A DNA stretch of 42,044 nucleotides, from IMG/VR virus record IMGVR_UViG_3300034050_000953, positions 1-42,044 of that record. One strand, written 5' to 3'. This DNA is from a virus. The notes below the pieces were generated by a model that saw only the letters and a list, made by a program, of their open reading frames with translations, ran no database searches and was not told where the DNA came from. Shown piece after piece: positions 7,534 through 16,345 of the stretch. Position 1 is the stretch's first letter; each line of letters opens with the position of its first letter. The position numbers and the translations under genes were made by a program.

Positions 7534-8289
7534 ATGAAAACATTAAACACAGACGATATTTTTCTAAGAAATTTAACAATTGCCTTGCTTGATTTGTTAA
7601 ACGGAGAAATGGAGATTATTATTGCAAGGAATGATCATAATGAAACTTTTAAAGTTCCATTTCTTTATAATTATGGAACAGATGAAGGCTTCTTAAAGGA
7701 TTTTTATATTGGCCTGCCAGATAACTGTCGCATTCCAGCAGCAGAAGGCACCTATGATATTATTCCTAGAGGAATTGTAACTTTGTCAAGCTTCCAAGTT
7801 AAACCTTCTGATATTACAAATAAGTTTGTTAGGGGTAGTTTTACTGAACCTGAAAGAGGAGAAAATGATGAAAATATCCTAACTGGCTATTCAGCTCAGC
7901 TATTTTCTTTTCCAATGTCAATTAAATTCGATATTAAAATTATTTGTGATAACTTAAATAAAGCATTTAAGATTGCTGAAAATATGTTACATATTTTTTA
8001 TTCAAACCGGGTAATGTATTTTCAATATCACGGAGTAAGAATTCCTGCTCAATTTCAATTTCCGGCAAATGAAACAGTTGATAAGACTTATAAGTTTACA
8101 ATGCTTGAAAATAATAAACTAAACGTTATTTTATCAGTTGACGTTGAGACATATTTACCTAGTTTTGAACATACTTCTAAACGTAAAAGTTCAAATGTTA
8201 TTGAAAGATTTGAAGTTAATCGTAAAGGCCCAGGTGGTGATAAATTAACTAAAACTGAATGGGTTGATCAAAACAGTCCAAATACTTAA
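7534..8289 (+). CDS. Tail completion/sheath stabiliser-like protein (T4 gp15-like)
   Basis: The 251-residue protein resembles T4 gp15 in length and pattern. Near the N-terminus, a segment on a helix and strand (FLRNLTIALLDLLNGEMEI) is followed by FKVPFLYNYG, comparable to the gp15 IRVPITYAS region. Near residues 128-170, MSIKFDIKIICDNLNKAFKIAENMLHIF resembles the gp15 strand and helix around the Y-E-L-S-I segment. A beta-rich part then ends NVILSVDVETYLPSF. In T4 this protein forms a hexameric ring capping the tail tube and sheath and joins the tail to the neck. The similarity is remembered and partial, so a different tail or neck protein remains possible. It starts a two-gene plus-strand unit. 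Confidence 0.62.
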   Translation: MKTLNTDDIFLRNLTIALLDLLNGEMEIIIARNDHNETFKVPFLYNYGTDEGFLKDFYIGLPDNCRIPAAEGTYDIIPRGIVTLSSFQVKPSDITNKFVRGSFTEPERGENDENILTGYSAQLFSFPMSIKFDIKIICDNLNKAFKIAENMLHIFYSNRVMYFQYHGVRIPAQFQFPANETVDKTYKFTMLENNKLNVILSVDVETYLPSFEHTSKRKSSNVIERFEVNRKGPGGDKLTKTEWVDQNSPNT

Positions 8290-8306
8290 AATAATAAAAT
8301 AAACAA

Positions 8307-9167
8307 ATGTCAACTTCAAAATCATTTGCATACAATACAGGTTCTCCAATTGCTGGAACTGACCAAGTTGGAGATCTAGCAATTAGCGTAGACGCCCAAG
8401 ATTACACAACTTCACCTGGTGGAGTTCAATGGTGGCAAGGTCCTGATGAAGATTTGGGATATGTTATTGCGTATTCGCAGCCTGATGGACTACACCCAAC
8501 TCCAATATTCGGTACAACTGCATCAGTTGGATTTAATAGAGCAACCTCATTGACCGAAGCAGCTTTCATTAACGTTGCAAATAGCGTAAGCGGCCAAGTT
8601 TTTATAAGCGGCAATGCTGCAAGTACCTGGTTAACTGATAACGGATATTGGAATAATTGGTCAAGTTTTGGAAGTTCAGGATTTCAATGGATGACAATTA
8701 GTTCAGTTACCGGAAGTTCAGCATCAGGAGTAGGTCAAAACTCAATTGGAATTACAATTAGTCAAAGCGCTGGAGGTATGGAACAGCATACTGGTATGTA
8801 TGCGGCAAATACATTCCCAGAAGAATATGGAGTACCGTTTGATGGTATTCAAATTTTAAATCAATCAGCTGGAATATTTACAGCAATATTTAGCCAACCT
8901 GTTACAGATCCATTGGTTGCATTTGCCAGCGTAGGTAATCCTGGATTACAGGTGCCAGTTCAAGTATCTGCGCCATTTACTCCAATTTGGGAAACTGCTA
9001 CCACTTATCAAAATGCAGTTAATGGAACTCAATACACTCAGTTTACTGGACAAGAAGGATATAATATTATTCGAATAGACGGTACCGTAAGTATGGTAAG
9101 TTTTAATTACACCGTGTCGGAATACTATTGTACAGTTTGCTTTGGATTTGTTGATCAAAATGCATAA
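8307..9167 (+). CDS. Virion structural protein, beta-rich (decoration or fibre-like)
   Basis: The 286-residue protein is Gly/Ser/Asn rich, with low lysine and no predicted membrane segment. The N-terminal part (residues 1-60) has a module, SFAYNTGSPIAGTDQVGDLAIS, followed by WWQGPDEDLGYVIAYSQPDG. I associate this module with phage and Bacteroidota surface proteins, without a firm family name. The central region is Ser/Gly rich, and the C-terminal half (about 185-286) alternates hydrophobic residues in an Ig-like beta pattern (GIFTAIFSQPVTDPLVAFASVG). It lies 17 bases after the gp15-like gene with an A-rich spacer. Its stop touches the stop of the opposite-strand gene. A capsid decoration, whisker or tail adhesin role is plausible; none is proven. 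Confidence 0.7.
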   Translation: MSTSKSFAYNTGSPIAGTDQVGDLAISVDAQDYTTSPGGVQWWQGPDEDLGYVIAYSQPDGLHPTPIFGTTASVGFNRATSLTEAAFINVANSVSGQVFISGNAASTWLTDNGYWNNWSSFGSSGFQWMTISSVTGSSASGVGQNSIGITISQSAGGMEQHTGMYAANTFPEEYGVPFDGIQILNQSAGIFTAIFSQPVTDPLVAFASVGNPGLQVPVQVSAPFTPIWETATTYQNAVNGTQYTQFTGQEGYNIIRIDGTVSMVSFNYTVSEYYCTVCFGFVDQNA

Positions 9168-9785
9168 TTAGTCAAAATCTAATTCCAGATCAAAATTATA
9201 ATATTGGAAAGTTGCAGTGAAAGTTGTAAACTGCGGAGTTATTGATGAATATGATAGATTCATTTCACTTAATGACTTTAGCATTGGTCTATTAAAAATA
9301 ATAGACGAAACTGCATAACCTTCATTATTTAAGAGAGTTAATCGGATTGGATGAAAGAATGGATGATTTACATTTGAGATTGGATTTACCGTTAACGCTT
9401 GGCCTAATGAATTATTGCCAAGATTCTCTGGATTAACATTTGCTGGTTCTAAATAATTTAGCGCATTATCTAAAAATATAAAATAGTTTAGGTATGCATC
9501 AGTTAACTTAAAAGTTAATTTAAGCTCTCTAGTAAATTGATCAGCTATTGGTTTTGCACTCTGTAATTCTTGAATCTTGCCAAGTGTTCGGATTTGAGTT
9601 GGTAAAGTTGAAGAAAATCCTGGAAAATTCACAGTTTGTATAGTTGATGCCATAAAATCAGATAATGACTTATATGGCAATAGCAGACTTCTATAATATT
9701 TGTTGTACTTTTGCTGTACTACATCATTAAAGAAGTCCATTGGTAAGTTTATGAGAAAACTGTTTTGTCTGGCGTTTAATAGCAT
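9168..9785 (-). CDS. Tail-tube-fold protein (gp19/gp54-like)
   Basis: The 205-residue protein begins with FLINLPMDFFNDVVQQKY and has TVNFPGFS, comparable to the strand and loop where tube proteins of the gp19 type carry their central sheet. The middle ELKLTFKLTDAYLNYFIFLDNALNYL resembles the gp19 T-V-x-V-x-N-D helix region. The C-terminal half (IRLTLLNNEGYAVSSIIFNRPMLKSLSEMNLSY, then FTTFTATFQYYNFDLELDF) matches the alternating strand, L-x-S-L-x-x-x-x-L-x-Y, strand pattern of tube proteins. It is longer than gp19, so it may be a tube initiator or baseplate hub-tube adaptor such as gp54. It is the last gene of the long leftward operon, 10 bases after the 910-residue enzyme. The fold is inferred from pattern only. 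Confidence 0.6.
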   Translation of the reverse strand: MLLNARQNSFLINLPMDFFNDVVQQKYNKYYRSLLLPYKSLSDFMASTIQTVNFPGFSSTLPTQIRTLGKIQELQSAKPIADQFTRELKLTFKLTDAYLNYFIFLDNALNYLEPANVNPENLGNNSLGQALTVNPISNVNHPFFHPIRLTLLNNEGYAVSSIIFNRPMLKSLSEMNLSYSSITPQFTTFTATFQYYNFDLELDFD

Positions 9786-9795
9786 ATAGAATTAT

Positions 9796-12528
9796 CTATA
9801 TTAGAATTGTCTTTAACTTTTCAATTACCTGATCAGCAGTGATTAATTTTGAACATTCGAATTGACGAGGTGTACCTTTTTGATCTGGGCACCAATTCCA
9901 ATCACCAGCATTAAGCCTTAATCGGTTTGCGCAACCTGAACAAGCTCCAGTTGGTGCAGCTAATTTAATAATATCGCCATCTGGTTCATTATAAGGTTCA
10001 GTAAAACCGGAGATTTGAATACTTGGAGTATTTGTTACCCAAGCTAGCCAAGTTAATCCACTACTTATTCCAATAAATGCTGCGCATTCAGTTAATTCAG
10101 TAATTACTCGGTCAATTGTACCAGCTTCAAGTTTAGCAGCTCCAACCGGATTGCGGTTTCCCATATAACCGTCTTCTTCTCTAGATAATATTACAGGTTC
10201 ATAACCATTTGCAATTAACCAATCTGTAACTTCTTGCCAGCCGGTTGGATTATTCCAATATTTTGCTTGAGCAGTACTATGAATTCCAAGGCCTACTTTT
10301 TTCTTAACTATTGGACCAGTTGGATAATTAATAATTGGTTTAACCTCTTTATATTCCAAACCTAAAATATCGGTTGCAGTTCTTTGTAATGGACCTAATT
10401 TAAAATCTCTAGGATTTTTTTCACGATCAATATTATCTCCATTATGGAACCATCCAATTCTGTACATTGCATGTAAATTAGTTACCATTTGGCCAGGTTC
10501 AATTAATTCAATATTTGGATAAGTATCTTTAAATAGTTGATTCCAAAAAGTTGAACAGATTATAATACAATCGTGCTTCTTTCTAAATTCTTCAACATAC
10601 GGAAACCATGCTAAAGTATCGCCTAGTGCTTTTGACTCTAGTGGAATATAGACACGCTTGCCTTTTAGGTCAGTATTAAATATTATTACTGGATTTCCGT
10701 TCTGGTCCGTAACTTTAATTTTCCAATCTTTAAAATATTTGATTGAACTTTTTGCCCACGCTCCGCCGCTTAATTTTGTTGAATAAACTAATTTGTCAGT
10801 TTCATTATCAATAAAGTCTACTTGATATTTCATTGGACTTGTAGTTTTTAATTCAACAAACGGTCCATCTACTAAATTATGATTTACGGTAGGTAGTGCC
10901 TGAACTCCATCAATTGTTACATGATTCATTTTTGCAAAATTTTGGAAGTCATCATTTAAAAATTGAGTGAATGCGCATTTACCTAAATAATTAACAGTTA
11001 CTGTATAACCTTTACGATATTCGCCTAATTTAATAAGTAGAAAGTCTCCCTTTTTAAGAGTAGTAAACTGCACTGTTCCATTATACTTAATTTCAAGTAG
11101 GTAATCTTTGGTTGCAGGTTCATCGTGAAATCCTGAAACTAGATGTAAATATAAATTATTAAAATCGTCAGCTGCTGTATAAATTTGAAATTTAGCATCG
11201 TCTCTTAGGATACCATCTCTATTCCAAACAGCTTGTGTATTTAATTCATTTGAATTTGCAATATAATTAGTTACCCAAATATCCTTAGCGTGTTTTTCTA
11301 AATAGTGTAAAAATACTCTTTCTAATTGCCAACCATTTGGGCGATCCATAAAGTAATCCTTTTTTGTTTTTACTTCATTTATAATATTTAGGGCAACCTC
11401 AGTTTTAATTGAGAAAATAAAGGTTGCCATAAATTTAGCTAGGTGAGTATCAGTTACCGAGCCTTCATGATATTCATAAATTACGGCATCATGCTGATGA
11501 GCTCTTTCTAAAAAGGCTTGGCGATATTGAAAGGTATCAAGTAGATTATCATATTCCATAAAGTGAATCATCTTCTTTCCTAGATATTTACAGAAATTAA
11601 AAGCATGTGTCATTGATCTCCAAATTGCATAGTCATGGTGATATTCCATTTCTGTATCAACTCTAGTTTTTCCAAATGTACACCATCTACCGCTGCCTAC
11701 TTTATATTCTTCAAATTCAGAATTTAATAGCAGTGGATTTTCTTTATCATACAAATAATAGTCAACTAATTTTTGAATTTCCGGTTTAATTGCATAATGC
11801 GAAACCAATAAGATTGGAATTCCTGAAAATTCTCTAAGTTTTTTAATACACTCAATTAGGTCAGATTCTTTTTCTGGAGTATTTGGCCAAGTATCAACAA
11901 CAAAAATATCATCAGGATATTCATTCGGCCTAATTATTGAAGGTCTATTATCTACTGAGTATTTTATGTCATTTGCAATTCCACCTTTAACTCCAAAGAA
12001 ATATAGATCGCCTGGGTTTGAATTATATTCAAAAACTCCATCTGGAAAAGCTTCGTCAAAACCTTTTACTTTATGAATATCTTCTTCGGTTAAGTTCTTA
12101 TAATAATCAGACCATTCTTCTGAAATATTTGCAAGCAATGGAGCTGCCCAACTTCCATCTGACTTTCTGGTTCCATGTTCAGGTCTTCCAATTGAAGCAC
12201 ATGTAAATATAAATGCTCCACCAGGTTTTAGCATTCGAATAATGTTTTGTAATGACATTTCATAGAACATATCATGTTCAAATACTTCAGTTGAAATTAT
12301 CAAGTCAAACTGCTCGTCTGGTGCATCATATAAATGAGCAACTTGGATAACATCAACATTTTGGCCTTCTCCCACGTCTAATCCAATATAATTACAGTTG
12401 GTTAGCATAAATCGGTTATTGCCATTTATGTCCAATGATCCAATATCTAAAACTTTTTTGCCAGTGAAATATTTTGGGAAAATACCACTCATTTTTTTAC
12501 AAAATTCTTGCTGTTGAGGATGTGCCAT
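9796..12528 (-). CDS. Fusion: methyltransferase, GT-A-like domain, BAHT-type heptosyltransferase
   Basis: The protein has 910 residues. Residues 1-180 form a class I SAM methyltransferase: motif I KVLDIGSLDING near 24-35, acidic strand IGLDVG, and FDLIISTEVFEH then MLKPGGAFIFTC. Residues 200-460 resemble a GT-A fold with KKMIHFMEYDN as a possible metal-binding motif. Residues about 590-910 match the autotransporter O-heptosyltransferase family (Aah/TibC): a VDGPFVEL entry segment, GKRVYIPLESKALGDTLAWFPYVEEF, CSTFWNQLF, GLGIHSTAQAKYWNNP and GISSGLTWLAW. The cysteines CSGC, NWC and FEC near the end match the iron-binding Cys set of that family. These enzymes O-glycosylate serines of repeat-rich surface proteins. 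Ser/Thr-rich fibres encoded just upstream are the obvious candidate substrate. Confidence 0.85.
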   Translation of the reverse strand: MAHPQQQEFCKKMSGIFPKYFTGKKVLDIGSLDINGNNRFMLTNCNYIGLDVGEGQNVDVIQVAHLYDAPDEQFDLIISTEVFEHDMFYEMSLQNIIRMLKPGGAFIFTCASIGRPEHGTRKSDGSWAAPLLANISEEWSDYYKNLTEEDIHKVKGFDEAFPDGVFEYNSNPGDLYFFGVKGGIANDIKYSVDNRPSIIRPNEYPDDIFVVDTWPNTPEKESDLIECIKKLREFSGIPILLVSHYAIKPEIQKLVDYYLYDKENPLLLNSEFEEYKVGSGRWCTFGKTRVDTEMEYHHDYAIWRSMTHAFNFCKYLGKKMIHFMEYDNLLDTFQYRQAFLERAHQHDAVIYEYHEGSVTDTHLAKFMATFIFSIKTEVALNIINEVKTKKDYFMDRPNGWQLERVFLHYLEKHAKDIWVTNYIANSNELNTQAVWNRDGILRDDAKFQIYTAADDFNNLYLHLVSGFHDEPATKDYLLEIKYNGTVQFTTLKKGDFLLIKLGEYRKGYTVTVNYLGKCAFTQFLNDDFQNFAKMNHVTIDGVQALPTVNHNLVDGPFVELKTTSPMKYQVDFIDNETDKLVYSTKLSGGAWAKSSIKYFKDWKIKVTDQNGNPVIIFNTDLKGKRVYIPLESKALGDTLAWFPYVEEFRKKHDCIIICSTFWNQLFKDTYPNIELIEPGQMVTNLHAMYRIGWFHNGDNIDREKNPRDFKLGPLQRTATDILGLEYKEVKPIINYPTGPIVKKKVGLGIHSTAQAKYWNNPTGWQEVTDWLIANGYEPVILSREEDGYMGNRNPVGAAKLEAGTIDRVITELTECAAFIGISSGLTWLAWVTNTPSIQISGFTEPYNEPDGDIIKLAAPTGACSGCANRLRLNAGDWNWCPDQKGTPRQFECSKLITADQVIEKLKTILI

Positions 12529-12534
12529 TTTTAC

Positions 12535-13200
12535 TTATCTTTTTGTTATTATTGTTATTCCATTTAGGAAATTTACTGATTCAATATCAGTGCGAATTGT
12601 TAAACCTTTTTCTTTTGTCTGTTTAGTTAAGAAGTCTTCTCTTCTAGCATGCACGTTCCAAAATTCTTCTTGCATTTGCCCATTAAAATTAATATCATCT
12701 ACTAGATTTTTTGTAAATTCAATAGAGGAACCTGGGTGTTTAAAACCGCCTTCGTAATCTTCCCAATACGACGTGCAAGTATCTTCAATTACATATACTC
12801 CTTCCGGTTTTACGTGGTCAATTAAATGATTAAATGAGGTAATTACATGACGGTTAATGTGAGACCCATCATCAAGTACCATATCAAATGGTCCCCATTT
12901 TTGGGCAACCCATTTTAAAAAATTAGCATCATCTTGAGACCCAATTTCTACAAAAACCTTTTTATCTGGATTTTCGTATTGTTTGCATGAAGGTTCAATA
13001 TCAATGCCAATAATTGTTGCATTTGGATAGTATTCTCTCCAAGTAGAAAGAGACTCTCCATGCAATACCCCAATTTCAAGAATTTTTAAAGGCTCTAATT
13101 GGTTAAATGGTAACCACTTCTCGTATTTTACACAATAGTTGTGAATTTCAGAAGATTTGTCAGTGCCTTTAGAAAGGGCAATTGTATTTAGTGATCTCAT
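12535..13200 (-). CDS. SAM-dependent methyltransferase (sugar O-methyltransferase-like)
   Basis: The 221-residue class I methyltransferase has motif I LEIGVLHGESL near residues 41-51, the adenosine-binding acid at the end of ATIIGIDI, and FDMVLDDGSHI near 103-112, followed by VIEDTCTSYW. This pattern resembles the macrocin/mycinamicin/novobiocin O-methyltransferase and cephalosporin-hydroxylase-like group, whose known members often methylate sugar hydroxyls with a divalent metal (DDGSH would supply ligands). It sits six bases from the 910-residue glycosyltransferase and two bases from the 936-residue one, so a role in finishing a fibre glycan is likely. The substrate is inferred from context. 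Confidence 0.82.
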   Translation of the reverse strand: MRSLNTIALSKGTDKSSEIHNYCVKYEKWLPFNQLEPLKILEIGVLHGESLSTWREYYPNATIIGIDIEPSCKQYENPDKKVFVEIGSQDDANFLKWVAQKWGPFDMVLDDGSHINRHVITSFNHLIDHVKPEGVYVIEDTCTSYWEDYEGGFKHPGSSIEFTKNLVDDINFNGQMQEEFWNVHARREDFLTKQTKEKGLTIRTDIESVNFLNGITIITKR

Positions 13201-13201
13201 A

Positions 13202-16012
13202 TTATTTCCAAAAATAAATTAATTGTAGTGCATTATTAGGGCCGCAAAATAGTAAGTATGAATTAAAACCTAATCTGTTAAATCTGACAATAAATTCATC
13301 ACGTAATTCTTCATTAAAATTAAGGTGTTCATGATGATATTCAACTGCAACATTTCGAATCTTAGCTAAGTTAGCATCACTAATGCCTTTTAGTGCAATA
13401 ATTTCAGAACCTTCAATATCTACCTTTAAGAAGTCAATTCGGTCAATTAAACCATTGTCTAAAATATAGTCTAGGGTATATAGATTAACGTCGTATTGAG
13501 TAACAGTTGGATCTTTTTGATGCCATAAGTTAGAGCCACCTAAGTGAGAACTTTCAGTTAAGGTTAAGGTTCCTAATTGATCTCCAATTGCTGCATTAAA
13601 TAGGACGGCATTTGCTGGCGCATTTTGTTTTAGGATCTCAAAATACCTACGATCAGGTTCAAAGGTTACAATTTTACTTGCTCCCATATGATATGCATAC
13701 CGAGTAAAGATTCCAATATTTCCACCAAGATCAACCACTACATCTCCTGGTTGGATTTTAACAACTGGATTTTCTGAGCGGTGTGGATGTTCATAATCAG
13801 TTAAGTTATAAATTTCATGATAAATTGCATAATCCCATCCGTATTTATAGGCAATATCCATTGTACCACCTTGTACTTGTTTAATTGAACCTAAATTTTT
13901 AATTTCGTCCTTAGCAACAAAGAAATATTCAGTATCATGGAAATTTTGGTCTCTTTGAGCTTTAATATGGTCAATCATGATTTGAGCAAAGCCTAGATTT
14001 TTATTTCCATGAAAGTATAGAATTTGGTCTTTATTCTTTGGGATAAATTGCCAGCCGTATACTTTTCCAAAATTCTTAGGGCCTTGATCTCTCCAAAAAG
14101 AAATAAAGTGTTCCATTGCTTTGCCAGTTGTTCCAAGTAAATCGCCGTCCCATTCAGAAACATCAAAATTTGAAATTGGTAAAAACCTATTATAACCATA
14201 TTTGCATCTTAGGTAATTATCAATACCTTCATCATTCCATTGTAATAAACTTGGATAGTCCGCAAGATCAGTTTCTTTATATACTGTTAAGATTTCATTA
14301 AACCACCATTCGCAATTTCGATTGTATACGTACATGCAAATATGGGCTTTGGTAGCAAGACGCTTAACTCCTTTGGCTTTGCATAAATTTTCATTAAATA
14401 ATTGCTGACCTCTTGAACCGTCAGGTTTTGTATAATATCCAATAAAATCTTCCTGTACATGAATATCAGCTAATGGATAGTTTTCGATATTTGCAAAATG
14501 CTCTGATAATTTATCGATTGTATGGTTTGCAATAATATCACCATCCAACCAAACAAAATTTTCAAAACTTTCTTCAAAGGCTGCAAGACAGGCATATTGC
14601 TTCCAATACCATTTATCATAGTTTGAATAGTAGGGAATTGTTAATTTTCGGGCAATTACATTTGGCAAATAGTCAAACGGAACATCACAGTCAATTCCAT
14701 AAACAATAAGTTTACGGTTTGAGAATTCCAATAGCGATTCAGCTAATTTCTGAATGATCGGCATATAGGCCAGGTTACCGCAGGTCACCCATGCAAAGTC
14801 AGTTGAGTATTCATTTACCTCAGGTTGAATGAGGTCCTGGATGTGATCTTGTGCGATTTTTGCTGCATTTTCCCAAGTGAATTGGGTTCGGATTTGTTTT
14901 GATTCCATTAGCGCGGATTTTTTATAAATTTCATAATTATCATAAACTTCTCTAAGTCTAAGCTTAAGATCTTCAAAGTTTGGCTCAACGAAATTACCTG
15001 GAGCATTTGGATTCCAAGATTCGTCATTTGCAACACCAGCTGGAACTTCTCCATGGGTTGCTACTGGTAAACCTTTACCTGCAGCAAATTCTAATTGAGC
15101 TCCCCAATCAGAATAGATTGATGGGGTACCGCAGGCCATTGCCTCAATTAGTGGAAGATTCCAACCTTCACTACGAGCACAAGAAACAAATACATCAGCC
15201 GTTTGTAATAAGTTGACATAGTCAGCTTTGCTTAAATGAGTAAGTATTTTAATGCCTTTATGAGTTAAGCCAAATTTGGCAAGACGTTCTTGAGTATTTG
15301 AACAGTCGTCATTTGCAAATGGATTTTCAACATTTAGGATAAGTTCAACATTTTCATCTTCTGAAAAGGTATCAATGAATGCTTTTATAATTTCTTTAGT
15401 AGATTTGCGATATTCCCAGCGGCCAACTACAACAAATCTAAATGGGCGACCTTCTGGAAATGAGGTCTCTCGAGAAATGGGTTTAAACATTTGGGTATCA
15501 ACTCCCTCAGGTACAACCTTTACTTTATCGGCTCGAATTCCTTGGACAATTGTGCACTCTTTTTGCCAGCTGCTTGGAACCCAAACTTGGTCAAAGGTTT
15601 GTAAGTGTTTAAAAAAATCTTCTGGATATTTAGTAGTTTCCCAAACATTATAGGCAATTTTTGGGCCATCATACTTATCACCAAAATATTTATGATTAAC
15701 ATCATTTAAGACAATGTGAACATCAGGTTTTCCAGGATTTGGATAGTTTTGATATAGTGGAAACTCTTGTGAAAGGTTTGGGGTCTGTAAAGTTTGTTGA
15801 GTTAGGATTGTTTTTAACTCAGTATCAATATAATACTCATCATTATGAGGTTCATCATTATTATAACCCGTCCAGGTTGAACCTACTGTCCAATTTCTGA
15901 CATCAACTCTTAAATCTTCTAGAGAATTTAGGGCTTTAAAGAAATTTCTAGAATGACAATTGTATCCAGTTTCCCCAATAATTGAGGTGTGCGCTTTAAT
16001 TTTAATCGACAT
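13202..16012 (-). CDS. Fusion: GT4 glycosyltransferase, GT-A-like domain, FkbM methyltransferase
   Basis: The protein has 936 residues in three parts. Residues 1-400 form a GT-B, family 4 glycosyltransferase: VQGIRADKVKVVPEGVD, then FVVVGRWEYRKS for donor binding, and the EX7E motif EGWNLPLIEAMACGTPSIYSDWG near 286-294. Residues about 410-690 look like a GT-A domain, with FVWLDGDIIAN near 489 as the metal-binding DxD-like motif. Residues about 735-936 form an FkbM methyltransferase: VVDLGGNIGIFTRYA near 757, IVTFEPD, and IDFLKVDIEGSEIIALKG. One chain could thus add two sugars and methylate the product. The start follows a perfect 12-base inverted repeat, and AAAAGG before the ATG is one of the few Shine-Dalgarno-like sequences here. 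Specificities are unknown. Confidence 0.87.
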   Translation of the reverse strand: MSIKIKAHTSIIGETGYNCHSRNFFKALNSLEDLRVDVRNWTVGSTWTGYNNDEPHNDEYYIDTELKTILTQQTLQTPNLSQEFPLYQNYPNPGKPDVHIVLNDVNHKYFGDKYDGPKIAYNVWETTKYPEDFFKHLQTFDQVWVPSSWQKECTIVQGIRADKVKVVPEGVDTQMFKPISRETSFPEGRPFRFVVVGRWEYRKSTKEIIKAFIDTFSEDENVELILNVENPFANDDCSNTQERLAKFGLTHKGIKILTHLSKADYVNLLQTADVFVSCARSEGWNLPLIEAMACGTPSIYSDWGAQLEFAAGKGLPVATHGEVPAGVANDESWNPNAPGNFVEPNFEDLKLRLREVYDNYEIYKKSALMESKQIRTQFTWENAAKIAQDHIQDLIQPEVNEYSTDFAWVTCGNLAYMPIIQKLAESLLEFSNRKLIVYGIDCDVPFDYLPNVIARKLTIPYYSNYDKWYWKQYACLAAFEESFENFVWLDGDIIANHTIDKLSEHFANIENYPLADIHVQEDFIGYYTKPDGSRGQQLFNENLCKAKGVKRLATKAHICMYVYNRNCEWWFNEILTVYKETDLADYPSLLQWNDEGIDNYLRCKYGYNRFLPISNFDVSEWDGDLLGTTGKAMEHFISFWRDQGPKNFGKVYGWQFIPKNKDQILYFHGNKNLGFAQIMIDHIKAQRDQNFHDTEYFFVAKDEIKNLGSIKQVQGGTMDIAYKYGWDYAIYHEIYNLTDYEHPHRSENPVVKIQPGDVVVDLGGNIGIFTRYAYHMGASKIVTFEPDRRYFEILKQNAPANAVLFNAAIGDQLGTLTLTESSHLGGSNLWHQKDPTVTQYDVNLYTLDYILDNGLIDRIDFLKVDIEGSEIIALKGISDANLAKIRNVAVEYHHEHLNFNEELRDEFIVRFNRLGFNSYLLFCGPNNALQLIYFWK

Positions 16013-16017
16013 GCCTT

Positions 16018-16053
16018 TTGCTAAACTTTTTATTTTATACTAAAGTTTAGCAA
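16018..16053 (-). promoter_or_regulatory. Perfect 12-base inverted repeat in the leader of the GT4 fusion gene
   Basis: TTGCTAAACTTT (16018-16029) and AAAGTTTAGCAA (16042-16053) pair perfectly around a 12-base spacer. The spacer reads AGTATAAAATAA on the minus strand, similar to a promoter core. No U tract follows on the minus strand, so it is not a standard terminator for the gene ending at 16078. It may be a processing or stability hairpin, an operator, or a mix. Confidence 0.5.
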
Positions 16054-16077
16054 TAAGGTTATGTAATCTTAAAAAAA

Positions 16078-16317
16078 TTATGCAGCAGTTAAGCCTAGGG
16101 CAGTTAAGACTTTGGTAACAATAACACTATCATTTGTACCCCAATCAGATATATCAGTTAACCGAACTGCACCACTACAGATAATTGCATTGCCGCTATC
16201 CATTAATTGATAAATCACAGAAACTGAGGTTGCGCCTAATTCATAGGTCATGGGTATAAATTTAATACTGGTTGCAGTTTTGCCGAGTATTGAATAGTTT
16301 TGAATATTAGTAGTCAT
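16078..16317 (-). CDS. Small hypothetical structural-like protein
   Basis: A 79-residue protein with alternating strands (SIKFIPMTYELGATSVSVIYQLMD, then AIICSGAVRLT) and a C-terminal helix (DSVIVTKVLTALGLTAA). No family is recognised. The compact beta pattern, low charge and place directly after giant fibre genes suggest a small virion or fibre-associated protein. The ATG follows an AAATAAATAAAA leader but no Shine-Dalgarno sequence. It could also be a small chaperone or adaptor for the fibres. Confidence 0.65.
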   Translation of the reverse strand: MTTNIQNYSILGKTATSIKFIPMTYELGATSVSVIYQLMDSGNAIICSGAVRLTDISDWGTNDSVIVTKVLTALGLTAA

Positions 16318-16345
16318 GATTTTATTTATTTTTGTTTTTAACTAA

